Source: Acinetobacter sp. ANC 3903
GTDB lineage: Bacteria > Pseudomonadota > Gammaproteobacteria > Pseudomonadales > Moraxellaceae
NCBI RefSeq assembly: GCF_002135315.1
Contig: NZ_NEGA01000013.1
Coordinates: 1 to 64,000, forward strand
Direction of reading: 5' to 3'
DNA: 64,000 bases
Shown here piece after piece: positions 9,488-17,915 of this stretch (its first letter is position 1; every line of letters begins with the position of its first letter). Position numbers and translations under genes: made by a program. The notes under the pieces were generated by a model. That model saw only the letters and a list, made by a program, of their open reading frames with translations. It did no database searches and was not told the origin of the DNA.

Positions 9488-9972
9488 GAGTAAGGGTCCA
9501 GCAAAACATCGTTTTGCCCTTACGCAAGGCTTTCAGCTATGCTGGAAGTGCGAAGGACAATAAAAGCAGCTTTGCCTGAGCGCAAGACGAGAAGCTATAC
9601 TTCGAGTGGCAAGAACCTGGCAAAACTTAAAATAAATGAAAACCATGAATTTGACTGTATTTTTTCTATTTATCTGAAAACGAATACTCAAATTCAGCAA
9701 CTCATAAATGAATATAATTCACTATACCATAGAATTAATTAGTCTGTTTCATGTTTAGTTTTATCCGATGATGTTTTCAACAAAAATGATCTGCCTTTAG
9801 AAAAAACATCATGACCCCTGCTGTCCCATAGTTGAAGTCCATGGGTTAGAAGTGCGTAAAGAAGCGGAAGCAGCATAATCTATAGAGACGAGCCATAGAT
9901 TTTCAAAAAAGAGAGTAAAGTAAAGATAGCTCCTTTATAGGGACTATTTTTTATCATCAAATTCATGATGAG
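9488..9972. other. Intergenic stretch without a convincing gene
   Basis: About 485 bases. A 67-codon open frame at 9539-9742 has no clear ribosome-binding site and an atypical composition, and is not called. Near the right end, 9829-9876 reads in one frame as VEVHGLEVRKEAEAA followed by TAA. That looks like a gene 3' end, but the frame closes a short way upstream, so it may be a remnant. A weak hairpin followed by T residues lies near 9925-9955. Confidence 0.5.
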
Positions 9973-10335
9973 CTAGCTAAATTTATAATATTGTCCGGTA
10001 CTAAAATCATACAGGCTGATGGTCGAGCCTGAAATGGTGATTTCATAATAACTTGAGTTGCCATAATGATAACCTTCGTATTTTTTTATGCCTTTCTTTT
10101 TTAAACTGATAAATTCGCTATGACCATAATCGTAGAGGTTAAATTCCCGACCGGTGTTTCGTCCTTCAAAAACCGCTGACCGCTGGTAATCATACAGTTT
10201 TGCTTCTTGTGTATTTACATTACCGCTGATTTGAGGATATGCACTTTCATTATAATCATAAATATTTGATTTATGATTGCCAAATTCCAGCTTGGCCACC
10301 ACTAAGGCAAGCGCTGCTCTTTGATACTGTTTCAT
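9973..10335 (-). CDS. Small protein with five YDY-type repeats, unknown function
   Basis: I do not recognise this 120-aa protein. After residue 22 it consists of five imperfect units of 20-22 aa, each with an aromatic-Asp-aromatic core: IYDY (25-28), LYDY (47-50), LYDY (67-70), YHYG (89-92) and LYDF (108-111). Four of the cores are followed at a fixed distance by Ser or Thr, then an aromatic. The alternating pattern suggests short beta strands, as in a solenoid or beta-sheet repeat. There is no convincing signal peptide. AAAGGA lies six bases before the ATG, which supports real translation. It is monocistronic, with about 305 bases of empty sequence upstream. Confidence 0.7.
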   Translation of the reverse strand: MKQYQRAALALVVAKLEFGNHKSNIYDYNESAYPQISGNVNTQEAKLYDYQRSAVFEGRNTGREFNLYDYGHSEFISLKKKGIKKYEGYHYGNSSYYEITISGSTISLYDFSTGQYYKFS

Positions 10336-10640
10336 ATATTTTCCTTTGAGTTTTTATTATTTTAAGTCAGTGAAAAAATCATCCTGTTTTTTTCACTTTA
10401 CAAACTGATCCAGATTATTGTTATTCAGAAACAACATAACAAATTATTTTTCCGGCTCAAAGTGATAATTGTTATGAGATTTTACATTCGTCCATATTCT
10501 TGCTTGTACTCGCAGCAACATAGCCATTCAAATCTGTCATGGACACAGCCATTCAGTAACGAATTATTAGAAATAATTTATCCTTAAACATAAGCTTGAT
10601 CAGCAATTTCATGGAAGAGTTTAAGCATTATTAGCTATTT
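10336..10640. other. Intergenic stretch, nothing recognised
   Basis: About 305 AT-rich bases between the channel gene and the YDY-repeat gene, both on the minus strand. It should hold the promoter of the repeat gene and the 3' end of the channel transcript. No clear open frame, strong hairpin or T-run terminator was seen. Confidence 0.4.
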
Positions 10641-11624
10641 TTAATCCGGTAATTTTTTCCCACAATGTGGGCAATAGGCATATTGCTCGCGTTCTTGCTT
10701 CAATGCTTCTTCTCGCTGTTCACGCAGTAACTGGAAAATAATATTGCGCGTTTGCTCTGAAGTGAGTCCCACCTCTTTACGCATACTTTCTATTTTTTCC
10801 TGATCATTGAATAGATCAATTTCAGAACTTTGCAATAACTCTCTAAATTTTAATTCCAGATTCTGCTTACGCTGTTCAAGTTCATAGGTCAGGCCGGTTG
10901 CCAAGATACCTGCCGGTAAAGCGGCCAGCCCCACACCTAAAATGGTAATCAGTGCACCGAGGAAACGACCTAATGGCGTGATAGGAGTAACATCTCCATA
11001 ACCCACAGTGGTCAGCGTCACTACCGCCCACCACATCGATGCCGGAATTGAAGTAAACACATCAGGCTGAGCTTTACTTTCTACCACGTAAATACAGGCG
11101 GCAGCCATCACAATCATAATGCTTAAAATAAAGAGGACCGCCTGAAAAGAGCCTTTTTCACGTTCAATCACGCGTAATAGAATTTGCAAAGAAACAAAAT
11201 AGCGGGTCAATTTTAATAATCTTATGAGCCGTAAAATTCTCAGGAAGCGTAAATCAATAGGCACCCAGAAATTGATATAAGCTGGTAAAATGGCGAGTAA
11301 ATCAATGAGTGCTGCACCACTTTTCACCCAATGCAGGCGATTGTTCCATGCACTGTGAAATGGATTTTCTTCGGCAACTGACCAAAAACGGAGTAAATAT
11401 TCAAGTGAAAAAATCAGGATCGAAAAGTATTCAAAAAGATCGAAAAACACTGAATAGGATTGGTAAATGTCATTCACCGACTCCAATAACACTGCTGCAG
11501 CATTGCCAATAATCAGTAAAATTAAAAAATAGTTGATCGCACGACTAAACCTGGTTTCGTAGTCTTCATTATGTAAATTGTTATAAACGAATTTTCTTAG
11601 TGTATACCACGTGCTAAATGCCAT
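10641..11624 (-). CDS. Voltage-gated potassium channel (Kv/KvAP type)
   Basis: Six-transmembrane ion channel of 327 aa. The S4 voltage sensor is visible as RFLRILRLIRLLKLTRY at about residues 125-141, with Arg at every third position. The pore loop ASMWWAVVTLTTVGYGDVTP has the K+ selectivity filter TVGYGD. A cytoplasmic coiled region (LEQRKQNLELKFRELL) follows S6, and the protein ends with a single CPHC knuckle (YCPHCGKKLPD). Located in the inner membrane, it probably tunes membrane potential. It is transcribed alone. Confidence 0.9.
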   Translation of the reverse strand: MAFSTWYTLRKFVYNNLHNEDYETRFSRAINYFLILLIIGNAAAVLLESVNDIYQSYSVFFDLFEYFSILIFSLEYLLRFWSVAEENPFHSAWNNRLHWVKSGAALIDLLAILPAYINFWVPIDLRFLRILRLIRLLKLTRYFVSLQILLRVIEREKGSFQAVLFILSIMIVMAAACIYVVESKAQPDVFTSIPASMWWAVVTLTTVGYGDVTPITPLGRFLGALITILGVGLAALPAGILATGLTYELEQRKQNLELKFRELLQSSEIDLFNDQEKIESMRKEVGLTSEQTRNIIFQLLREQREEALKQEREQYAYCPHCGKKLPD

Positions 11625-11746
11625 AGCCGTACATATTGTAATTTAAAGGCTGTAGTTTAACCCAAGTTTGCAAAGATGTAATGAGTGAAAAATCATGCTG
11701 TATTTGTCACTCACTAATTTAGCATTACTTTAATTTATTCAAAAAA

Positions 11747-13462
11747 TTATTCAACAAAAAGCAGCGCCAAGCGTACCTGGTCATAACCCATACGCGGACT
11801 GGTCGCTTCTACAATCGGGCGCAGCTTGATTGCACCATCCTCACTAAAGTGTTCAGGACTTTGCCGTTTCATTAAACGCTTATAAATTTTGCGTACCTGT
11901 TCCACCACCTCATCTCCCGGATGAGCCACCGAAATATCCAGACCTTGCTCTTTATGCAGTTTCGCCAAATGATTAATAATGGTAGCAGGTGTTAATCCAC
12001 GCTCAACCGCAATGTCCTTAATTTCATAACCTTCTTCAAAAAGCTCACGCGTTTCATCCAGTGTAGCCGTGGCATAATTGGTTTTACCACCACTTTTAGC
12101 AATTTTCTTTTCATTGCGCTGAATTTCAGTTTCATTCAGGGTACCGCCACAATGACGAATAAAGGCTTTATGCTGAGGAGCTAAATCAATCAACTCAAAG
12201 TGATTTTCTGCTTCTTCTGACAATTCCTGAAAACGGCGATCAGCCTTAATAGCCAAACTATCCAGTTCCAGCGCCTGAGTATTCATACCTAAAAGTTTCA
12301 AGCCATTTAAAGCTTTTAAACGCGACAGCGCTACATAGCCCTGACCTTTCTCAAAGGTATGCGCCAGATTGATTTCAGCCGCTTCCAGAGTCATGCCTTG
12401 TGACTTATGAATGGTAATGGCCCAAGCCAGACGTAATGGAATTTGCTGAAAGCTGGCAATGGTTTTACCGGCATCGTTATCGACCGACCAGGTTTCAGGC
12501 TCAACCAGCAGTACAGTACCATCGGTCAATTTTACTTTTGGCAAAATGCCGTGTTCATCATCTTCTTCAAAGCCAATCACTTCGCCCAAACTGCCGTTAA
12601 TATAGCCCATATCAAAGTTGTTTTTCACAAACATCACTTTGGCATTTTTCTTTAAGGTCAGGTTTTCAGGCGCACGAACTGAAGATTTCAAGGTTTCGAT
12701 CAGCTTGTCATTGCCATCACAAATCGCATCAAATTGACGGCCATCTGCTTCAATGGCATTCAAATGCTTAAAGTTGATGCTATCCACATCCATATTGTGG
12801 GTATATAAACGGGTAAAGGTTTCGCCAATATCCTGACCACGAGTTTGTTCCAAGGCCTGAAGATGTTCGGTCGTAATACTTTGACTACGAATGGCATTCA
12901 AGATGTCATTTAAATAGTCATTGCCCTGACGGTGTTGCTCGGTCAGATAACAGACCCGAAATTTTGCCTCAACCCAGGCATCCGACATAAAACAGAATTT
13001 GTCACGGTTGCGTTCGTCATTTTTACCTACCGGCGGTAACTGGAAAAAGTCACCTGCGACAATGACCTGAATGCCGCCAAAAGCCTCATCGCTTTCTTTA
13101 AAATATTTTAAAACCTGATTGACCAGATTCAGCTGCTTGGCATGCAGCATGGAGATTTCATCAATAATCAGTACCTGGGCATTTTCCAAATGCTCTTTTA
13201 GGTATTTGCGTTCCTTCATGTTTTTCAGGTCGGCATCTGCCAGAAAATCCTTGATGCCAATGCCTGCCCAGGTATGAATGGTCATACCATTCATATGGGT
13301 TGCCGCAATGCCTGTGGATGCGGTAATGGCAACCGGCACCTTACGGGCTTTCAAATAATTGATGTACTGATTGAGTGTATAGGTTTTCCCTGCACCAGCC
13401 GAACCTGTTAAAAAGACATTTTCGCCTGCTTTTAAAAGCTTGAGTGCAGTTTCTTGTTTCAT
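11747..13462 (-). CDS. PIF1/RecD-like DNA helicase with C-terminal helix-turn-helix
   Basis: Superfamily 1B helicase of 571 aa. Walker A GSAGAGKTYTLNQY is at about residues 20-33, with motif Ia ASTGIAATHMNGMTIHTWAG, Walker B LIIDEISML, motif III GDFFQLPPVG and motif VI YVALSRL. A C-terminal domain (LDETRELFEEGYEIKDIAVERGLTPATIINHLAKL, about 460-500) is the helix-turn-helix seen in RecQ/PIF1-type helicases. It probably acts on stalled forks or G-quadruplex DNA, by analogy with PIF1. It lies 88 bases downstream of the PcfJ-like gene on the same strand and may be cotranscribed with it. Confidence 0.88.
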   Translation of the reverse strand: MKQETALKLLKAGENVFLTGSAGAGKTYTLNQYINYLKARKVPVAITASTGIAATHMNGMTIHTWAGIGIKDFLADADLKNMKERKYLKEHLENAQVLIIDEISMLHAKQLNLVNQVLKYFKESDEAFGGIQVIVAGDFFQLPPVGKNDERNRDKFCFMSDAWVEAKFRVCYLTEQHRQGNDYLNDILNAIRSQSITTEHLQALEQTRGQDIGETFTRLYTHNMDVDSINFKHLNAIEADGRQFDAICDGNDKLIETLKSSVRAPENLTLKKNAKVMFVKNNFDMGYINGSLGEVIGFEEDDEHGILPKVKLTDGTVLLVEPETWSVDNDAGKTIASFQQIPLRLAWAITIHKSQGMTLEAAEINLAHTFEKGQGYVALSRLKALNGLKLLGMNTQALELDSLAIKADRRFQELSEEAENHFELIDLAPQHKAFIRHCGGTLNETEIQRNEKKIAKSGGKTNYATATLDETRELFEEGYEIKDIAVERGLTPATIINHLAKLHKEQGLDISVAHPGDEVVEQVRKIYKRLMKRQSPEHFSEDGAIKLRPIVEATSPRMGYDQVRLALLFVE

Positions 13463-13550
13463 AAGACCTATAACCGTAAATTAACGGCTATAGCCTACCG
13501 ATTTTTTCCCTAAAAGTTAAGCCCAGAAAAAAGTTTAGCGACAGCCACTG

Positions 13551-15557
13551 TCACTTAAACGGCGCAAACTGCAGGTTTAACCAGGAGATAAATTGCAGTG
13601 TGATATTCACAAAAAGGTATTCAGTTTTTTTATTATGCGGATATTCCAGCTGGTCATAGATCAATTGACCATCCCGCAGGTAACAGCCTAAAGTCATATG
13701 CAGCTTGCCGGTTTGCGAGACCATATGAAAAGCCACATATTCCCTTTCAATAATCCGCTGTGCATAGCTTGCCGCCAGACAATTATGGCACCTTTGCGAT
13801 TCCTGAATAATACGCTCCAGATCTGCCAGTTCTTCAAAGCTCCAGCTAGCGAAGTGCATAATCTTTTCTGGCATCACCGGTTGCCATACCACGAGTGCAT
13901 AATTTTTCTTGAGCTGGCTGATAATTTCCTGCTTTTGAATGTAACTATGCCAATCCGTCGCCTGATGATAAAACCCGATCCAGCTGGTACTTTTTGGTAC
14001 AGACTGATTATCCTTAAAAAATTCGACCAGATAATCCCGCACATAGGAATCAAACACAGACACCCGGATGTTTCGACCACGCAAATAAAAGACTTGCCGG
14101 AACTCATCCATCTGCATTTTGTAGCGCTGCAACACCGTATAAAACTCACGATTTTGATGGGTTTCCGGCCGGATATACGCCATTAAATCATGACTAAAAT
14201 CTTGGGTGATTTTATGCAGATGCAGCATATAGGCCTGCATCACCCGACTTAGGCGCAAATAGATTTTTTTAACGGTTTTTTCATTGCCTTTGCTGACATT
14301 ACGCATGAGTTCCATCCATTCATCCAGATATAAAATGGAAGGGCTAATGGCAATGCGATGATCATCCAGTACTTGATCTTGCCCTTTCAGCACCACGCTC
14401 TGATTATGTTCATGCTCAAACCAGGCTTCCTGCATGGCAAAATAGTGGCAGCTATGAATAAACATACGGGCTGAACAATGCTGAAAGTACTGCAAGGTGG
14501 CCAGAATGACTTGCGAATGAACCTGACTGCTATCGACAAAACTGAGGGCCGTGACTGCCACTCGTACACTGCTCTGTTGAATATTTCGACTCAGCCAGTC
14601 CAGAACCTCCGCAGACTGTTTAAACAGCCAGTTTACTGCACGCGGATAATCAAATAAGGGAAATTTTGCGACTTTCTTTTGCCAGACCACAGTCGAAGTA
14701 TCTAAAAAATTTTGCTTAGAAAGTAAATCATCACGCTGCCAAAGTTCACGCCGCATTAATCGCACAAAACCAAGTAAGGCAGATTGTTCTTGCGCATGCC
14801 GATACAGTAACTGGATATCGTCTTGATGTTCGATTAACTCATGCAAGTTAAAGCGCTCTTCAAATGAAAGCGCCATAATGCGATACATGGGCGCAGGTAA
14901 AAACTGCGCGGCGCTAAAACAAAACTCATCCAGTGCTTCCATTAAGGACTGGATGGGTGAAAATTCATCGCCATAAACCCTTTGCACGGAACAGATCTCT
15001 TGCAACAGCTGGATCACCGCTTCAGGCAATGCCTTTTTATTCACTACAGAATCAGTCAATACGGCAAAAGAATAAATATTGGCTTTCATCATCAGCTGAT
15101 CAATAATTTCAGCTTCCGGCAATGAAATATTTTTCAAATAAGCACTCACCCGCTCTGCGCCATGCACCCACAGGTACACTTGATCCAGCAATAGCTGTCG
15201 CAGTTGTTGGGCCTTTTGACGCAAATAGAGTGAATGTTGCGGCTTTAAATCATTGGTGAGAAAGTACAGGTCATGCAGAATAAATTCTTCTAATAATTCA
15301 GCTTTCTGCCCCAAGTAGGTAAAATCACAGTGCAAAATGCTTTTCAGGCCCGACTCTGGTGCATAAAATTGCAGTTGAAATAGGCCATTCGCGACTTGTA
15401 CAACATTCCGCTCCTGATCGATCCGAAACATATTTTGCGCATTCAGGTGTCCAACCAAATGCAGCTGATCTTGAAAAATATCATTTAAATTTTTAGAAAT
15501 TCTGAGTAACTGTTTCGCAATCCCTTGATATTGCGGTACTAAACGTTCCTGTTCCAT
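13551..15557 (-). CDS. Large uncharacterised protein with PcfJ-like C-terminal region
   Basis: A 668-aa protein without signal peptide or membrane segments, mostly predicted helical and rich in Gln, His and Tyr. Residues 589-668 (CHNCLAASYAQRIIEREYV, then a TGKLHMTLGC strand and DGQLIYDQLEYPHNKK) follow the order of conserved features in PcfJ-like domains: a Cys/Tyr helix, a strand pair, then Gln/Asn residues near the end. PcfJ was named on an enterococcal conjugative plasmid and its biochemical role is unknown. The first 580 residues match nothing I know. It precedes the PIF1-like helicase on the same strand, hinting at a role with nucleic acid. The PcfJ link is tentative. Confidence 0.6.
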   Translation of the reverse strand: MEQERLVPQYQGIAKQLLRISKNLNDIFQDQLHLVGHLNAQNMFRIDQERNVVQVANGLFQLQFYAPESGLKSILHCDFTYLGQKAELLEEFILHDLYFLTNDLKPQHSLYLRQKAQQLRQLLLDQVYLWVHGAERVSAYLKNISLPEAEIIDQLMMKANIYSFAVLTDSVVNKKALPEAVIQLLQEICSVQRVYGDEFSPIQSLMEALDEFCFSAAQFLPAPMYRIMALSFEERFNLHELIEHQDDIQLLYRHAQEQSALLGFVRLMRRELWQRDDLLSKQNFLDTSTVVWQKKVAKFPLFDYPRAVNWLFKQSAEVLDWLSRNIQQSSVRVAVTALSFVDSSQVHSQVILATLQYFQHCSARMFIHSCHYFAMQEAWFEHEHNQSVVLKGQDQVLDDHRIAISPSILYLDEWMELMRNVSKGNEKTVKKIYLRLSRVMQAYMLHLHKITQDFSHDLMAYIRPETHQNREFYTVLQRYKMQMDEFRQVFYLRGRNIRVSVFDSYVRDYLVEFFKDNQSVPKSTSWIGFYHQATDWHSYIQKQEIISQLKKNYALVVWQPVMPEKIMHFASWSFEELADLERIIQESQRCHNCLAASYAQRIIEREYVAFHMVSQTGKLHMTLGCYLRDGQLIYDQLEYPHNKKTEYLFVNITLQFISWLNLQFAPFK

Positions 15558-16007
15558 ACTCGCCCCAAATTAAACTTAGCAGCCAGGATAAATAATCATC
15601 TCATTCGGATAATGTATGCTGAGTTTAGAATTTAATCAAACTTGCTCGATGAATCCCTAAAGTCTAATGACTGATTCATCCATTTATAATAGATCTCTTT
15701 CATAAATCAAAAAATGTTTAATATTGGATTTTTTTAAATCAGCACAGTCTCATTTGATTGATTTAATTTTTTGCCTTTTCGTAGGTAATCTCTCTACTTT
15801 TGAAAGGTCAAAAGTAGACAAAAACCTTTTATTTCCCATACACGACATCCTTGTCGTGATGGGAAACGTGTGGCATCCATGCCACATTCATGAATTTAAT
15901 ATCGACTAAAATCTATTTTCAATTTTGGCTTTACGAACAATTTTTAGTTTCTAAAATGATTTATGAAAGAAGTCTAATTGTGGAAATAAAATATCAATTA
16001 AATCTAC
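15558..16007. other. 450-bp intergenic stretch carrying a triple-hairpin element
   Basis: It lies between the acyltransferase 3' end and the PcfJ-like gene start, both on the minus strand. The centre holds three successive inverted repeats (listed separately). Open frames through it (for example 15724-15909) merely translate the palindromes. The part nearest the 668-aa gene should carry its promoter. Confidence 0.6.
15793..15886. repeat. Three consecutive hairpins, REP/BIME-like element
   Basis: Hairpin 1 (15793-15818): TCTACTTTTGA pairs perfectly with TCAAAAGTAGA around AAGG. Hairpin 2 (15832-15866): TTTCCCAT and CACGAC pair with GTCGTG and ATGGGAAA around six bases, with one bulged A. Hairpin 3 (15869-15886): TGTGGCAT pairs with ATGCCACA around CC. 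A further 10-bp palindrome ATTCATGAAT (15886-15895) abuts it. All pairings were checked base by base. Such composite palindromes are typical of dispersed extragenic elements, but no second copy lies in this window. Confidence 0.8.
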
Positions 16008-16766
16008 TCAAGTTTTTTTATGGTCACGCTGTTGTTTTAAATCGTCTAATCCTGCATAGATTTGCTGTTGGATTTGGTCACGAAAATCCTGTAATTGCTG
16101 CATATCTTCAATATGCGCTAAATTTTGTCGTGGCATAAACTGGAAATAAAAAGGCAAGCGTTTTGGGATCATATGTTTAGGCAATGATGGAATCACGTCG
16201 CCATGCCGCAGCAGTTTATCCAATTGCGGAACCTTGAGCAGTTTCTGAAACCATTGACTTTCAACAATCAGATTGGCATCAAAACCCAGTTCAAAGATTT
16301 CATCTCCACCTAGCGCTGCAAATGGAACAAGATCATAGTTGAATTCCTGTGCCAGTTTTAGAAAACCGTAACGCTGTTTCCAGATCAGCTGATGAGCCTC
16401 ACCTTTTCTTTTCAATACCTCGCGCCCACCACCAGGAAAGACCAGAATAGAATAACCTTGACGCATCGCTGCACGGATATATTCTTTCTCGCCGTCGACT
16501 GCGCCAAATTTTTTAAACACAGTCCGCCAAAACGGCAAATAAAAATGGCCATGATCAGCAATACTGACCACAGCCACTTTATGATGATTATATAAATAAT
16601 CAATCAGCATTGGTGAATCAAACACCCCATACAGGGTGTGATTCCCGACATACATTGCAGGTTTTAAGGCATATATGTGTTCGGCACCTAAAAAGGTTGG
16701 GGTGAAATATAGTCTGGACAAGGTACTTAGACGCTTGATCCATCTTGCATCATGCTCAACCTGCAA
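16008..16766 (-). CDS. Lysophospholipid/diacylglycerol acyltransferase-like protein
   Basis: Predicted membrane-associated acyltransferase of the PlsC/DAGAT superfamily. The acceptor motif appears as YVGNHTLYGVFD (His to Asp), and the later FPGGGREV resembles the FPGG-Glu block of the DGAT2/TMEM68-like branch. A TTG at 16766 is the best start: AAGGA lies eight bases before it, overlapping the upstream gene's TAA, and gives 252 aa. The next in-frame start further upstream would overlap the FabH-like gene by 64 bases. Tight coupling to the condensing enzyme suggests a shared role in lipid assembly. The substrate is unknown. Confidence 0.78.
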   Translation of the reverse strand: MQVEHDARWIKRLSTLSRLYFTPTFLGAEHIYALKPAMYVGNHTLYGVFDSPMLIDYLYNHHKVAVVSIADHGHFYLPFWRTVFKKFGAVDGEKEYIRAAMRQGYSILVFPGGGREVLKRKGEAHQLIWKQRYGFLKLAQEFNYDLVPFAALGGDEIFELGFDANLIVESQWFQKLLKVPQLDKLLRHGDVIPSLPKHMIPKRLPFYFQFMPRQNLAHIEDMQQLQDFRDQIQQQIYAGLDDLKQQRDHKKT

Positions 16767-16777
16767 TAGATGATTCC

Positions 16778-17887
16778 TTATGCTACAACGTGTTTTTGCA
16801 CTAGAACCGAACCTACAGAATAACCTGCACCGAATGAGCAAAGTACACCGTACTCGCCATCATTCACTTCATGTGCAGTGCGGTGCAATGCAATGATCAC
16901 ACCTGCAGAAGAGGTATTGGCAAATTCATCCAGAATAATTGGCACGAGGGAACGGTCCGCATCTTTACCGACCACATATTTTAAAATGAGGTCATTCATG
17001 CTGGCATTGGCTTGGTGCAACCAGAAACGTTTAACGGTAGTGGGCGCAATCTCGTTTTTCTCAAGTTGCTTGGTAATGATTTTAGCAACCAGTGGACACA
17101 CTTCTTTAAACACTTTACGACCGTCTTGACGGAACAATTTGTCGTCCACCACCGCATCTTCACTACGGTTTAAATAACCGAAGTTGTTACGAATGTTGTT
17201 TGAGAATTGGGTAAACAAATGCGTATCTACAATATCAAAACCAGTTTTAGTGGTCGTATCTTCAATAACCGATGCGGTAGCCACATCACCAAAAATGAAG
17301 TGACAGTCACGTGAACGGAAATCAGTATGACCCGAAGTAATTTCCACATTCACTAACAATACACGGCGCGCACCACTTCTGATTGCATCCGCAGCCTGTT
17401 TTAAACCGAAGGTTGCAGCAGAACAGGCAACGTTCATGTCATAGGCATAGCCTTGAATGCCCAAAGCAGTTTGAATTTCAATCGCTACAGCAGGATAAGC
17501 ACGCTGGATGTTTGAACATGAAAGAATAACCACATCGATATCTTCAGCGGTAACACCGGCATTTTCCATCGCCTGTTTAGCGGCAGTTACGCCCCATTCC
17601 GCTTGAATAGAAAGTTCGTCATCGCTGCGTTCACGTAAACGTGGATATAGACGTTTTGGATCTAGGATGCCTGATTTTTCAGCAACATAACGGCTTTTAA
17701 CACCGGATGCTTTTTCAATAAATTCTGCATCTGAACCGCGACGTGCTTCAATCTCACCCACTGCAATTTTGTCCGCGTTGTCGTGGTTAAACTGTTCCAC
17801 ATAAGCATTTAAACTTGCAACCAATTCATCATTGCTAATGGATTCTTCTGGATGATAAAGACCGGTACCGGTAATACGAATGCCCAT
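16778..17887 (-). CDS. Beta-ketoacyl-ACP synthase III (FabH-like)
   Basis: A thiolase-fold condensing enzyme of 369 aa with the FabH-type triad: Cys155 in [10 protein letters not shown], His291 in [10 protein letters not shown] and Asn324 in [11 protein letters not shown]. It is longer than E. coli FabH (317 aa) because of an insert at about residues 25-90 that includes [10 protein letters not shown]. This longer form is the one often found in Acinetobacter and Pseudomonas relatives that start fatty acid synthesis from longer acyl primers. That role is inferred, so no symbol is given. The acyltransferase gene starts 11 bases after its stop. Confidence 0.88.
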   Translation of the reverse strand: MGIRITGTGLYHPEESISNDELVASLNAYVEQFNHDNADKIAVGEIEARRGSDAEFIEKASGVKSRYVAEKSGILDPKRLYPRLRERSDDELSIQAEWGVTAAKQAMENAGVTAEDIDVVILSCSNIQRAYPAVAIEIQTALGIQGYAYDMNVACSAATFGLKQAADAIRSGARRVLLVNVEITSGHTDFRSRDCHFIFGDVATASVIEDTTTKTGFDIVDTHLFTQFSNNIRNNFGYLNRSEDAVVDDKLFRQDGRKVFKEVCPLVAKIITKQLEKNEIAPTTVKRFWLHQANASMNDLILKYVVGKDADRSLVPIILDEFANTSSAGVIIALHRTAHEVNDGEYGVLCSFGAGYSVGSVLVQKHVVA

Positions 17888-17915
17888 GTAAAACTCCCGT
17901 TAATTTTGCGCTCTG

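Noticed and set aside
9539..9742. 67-codon plus-strand open frame
   Set aside because: No ribosome-binding site, atypical residues and no family resemblance.
15724..15909. 61-codon open frame across the hairpins
   Set aside because: Its translation only follows the three palindromes; there is no start signal.
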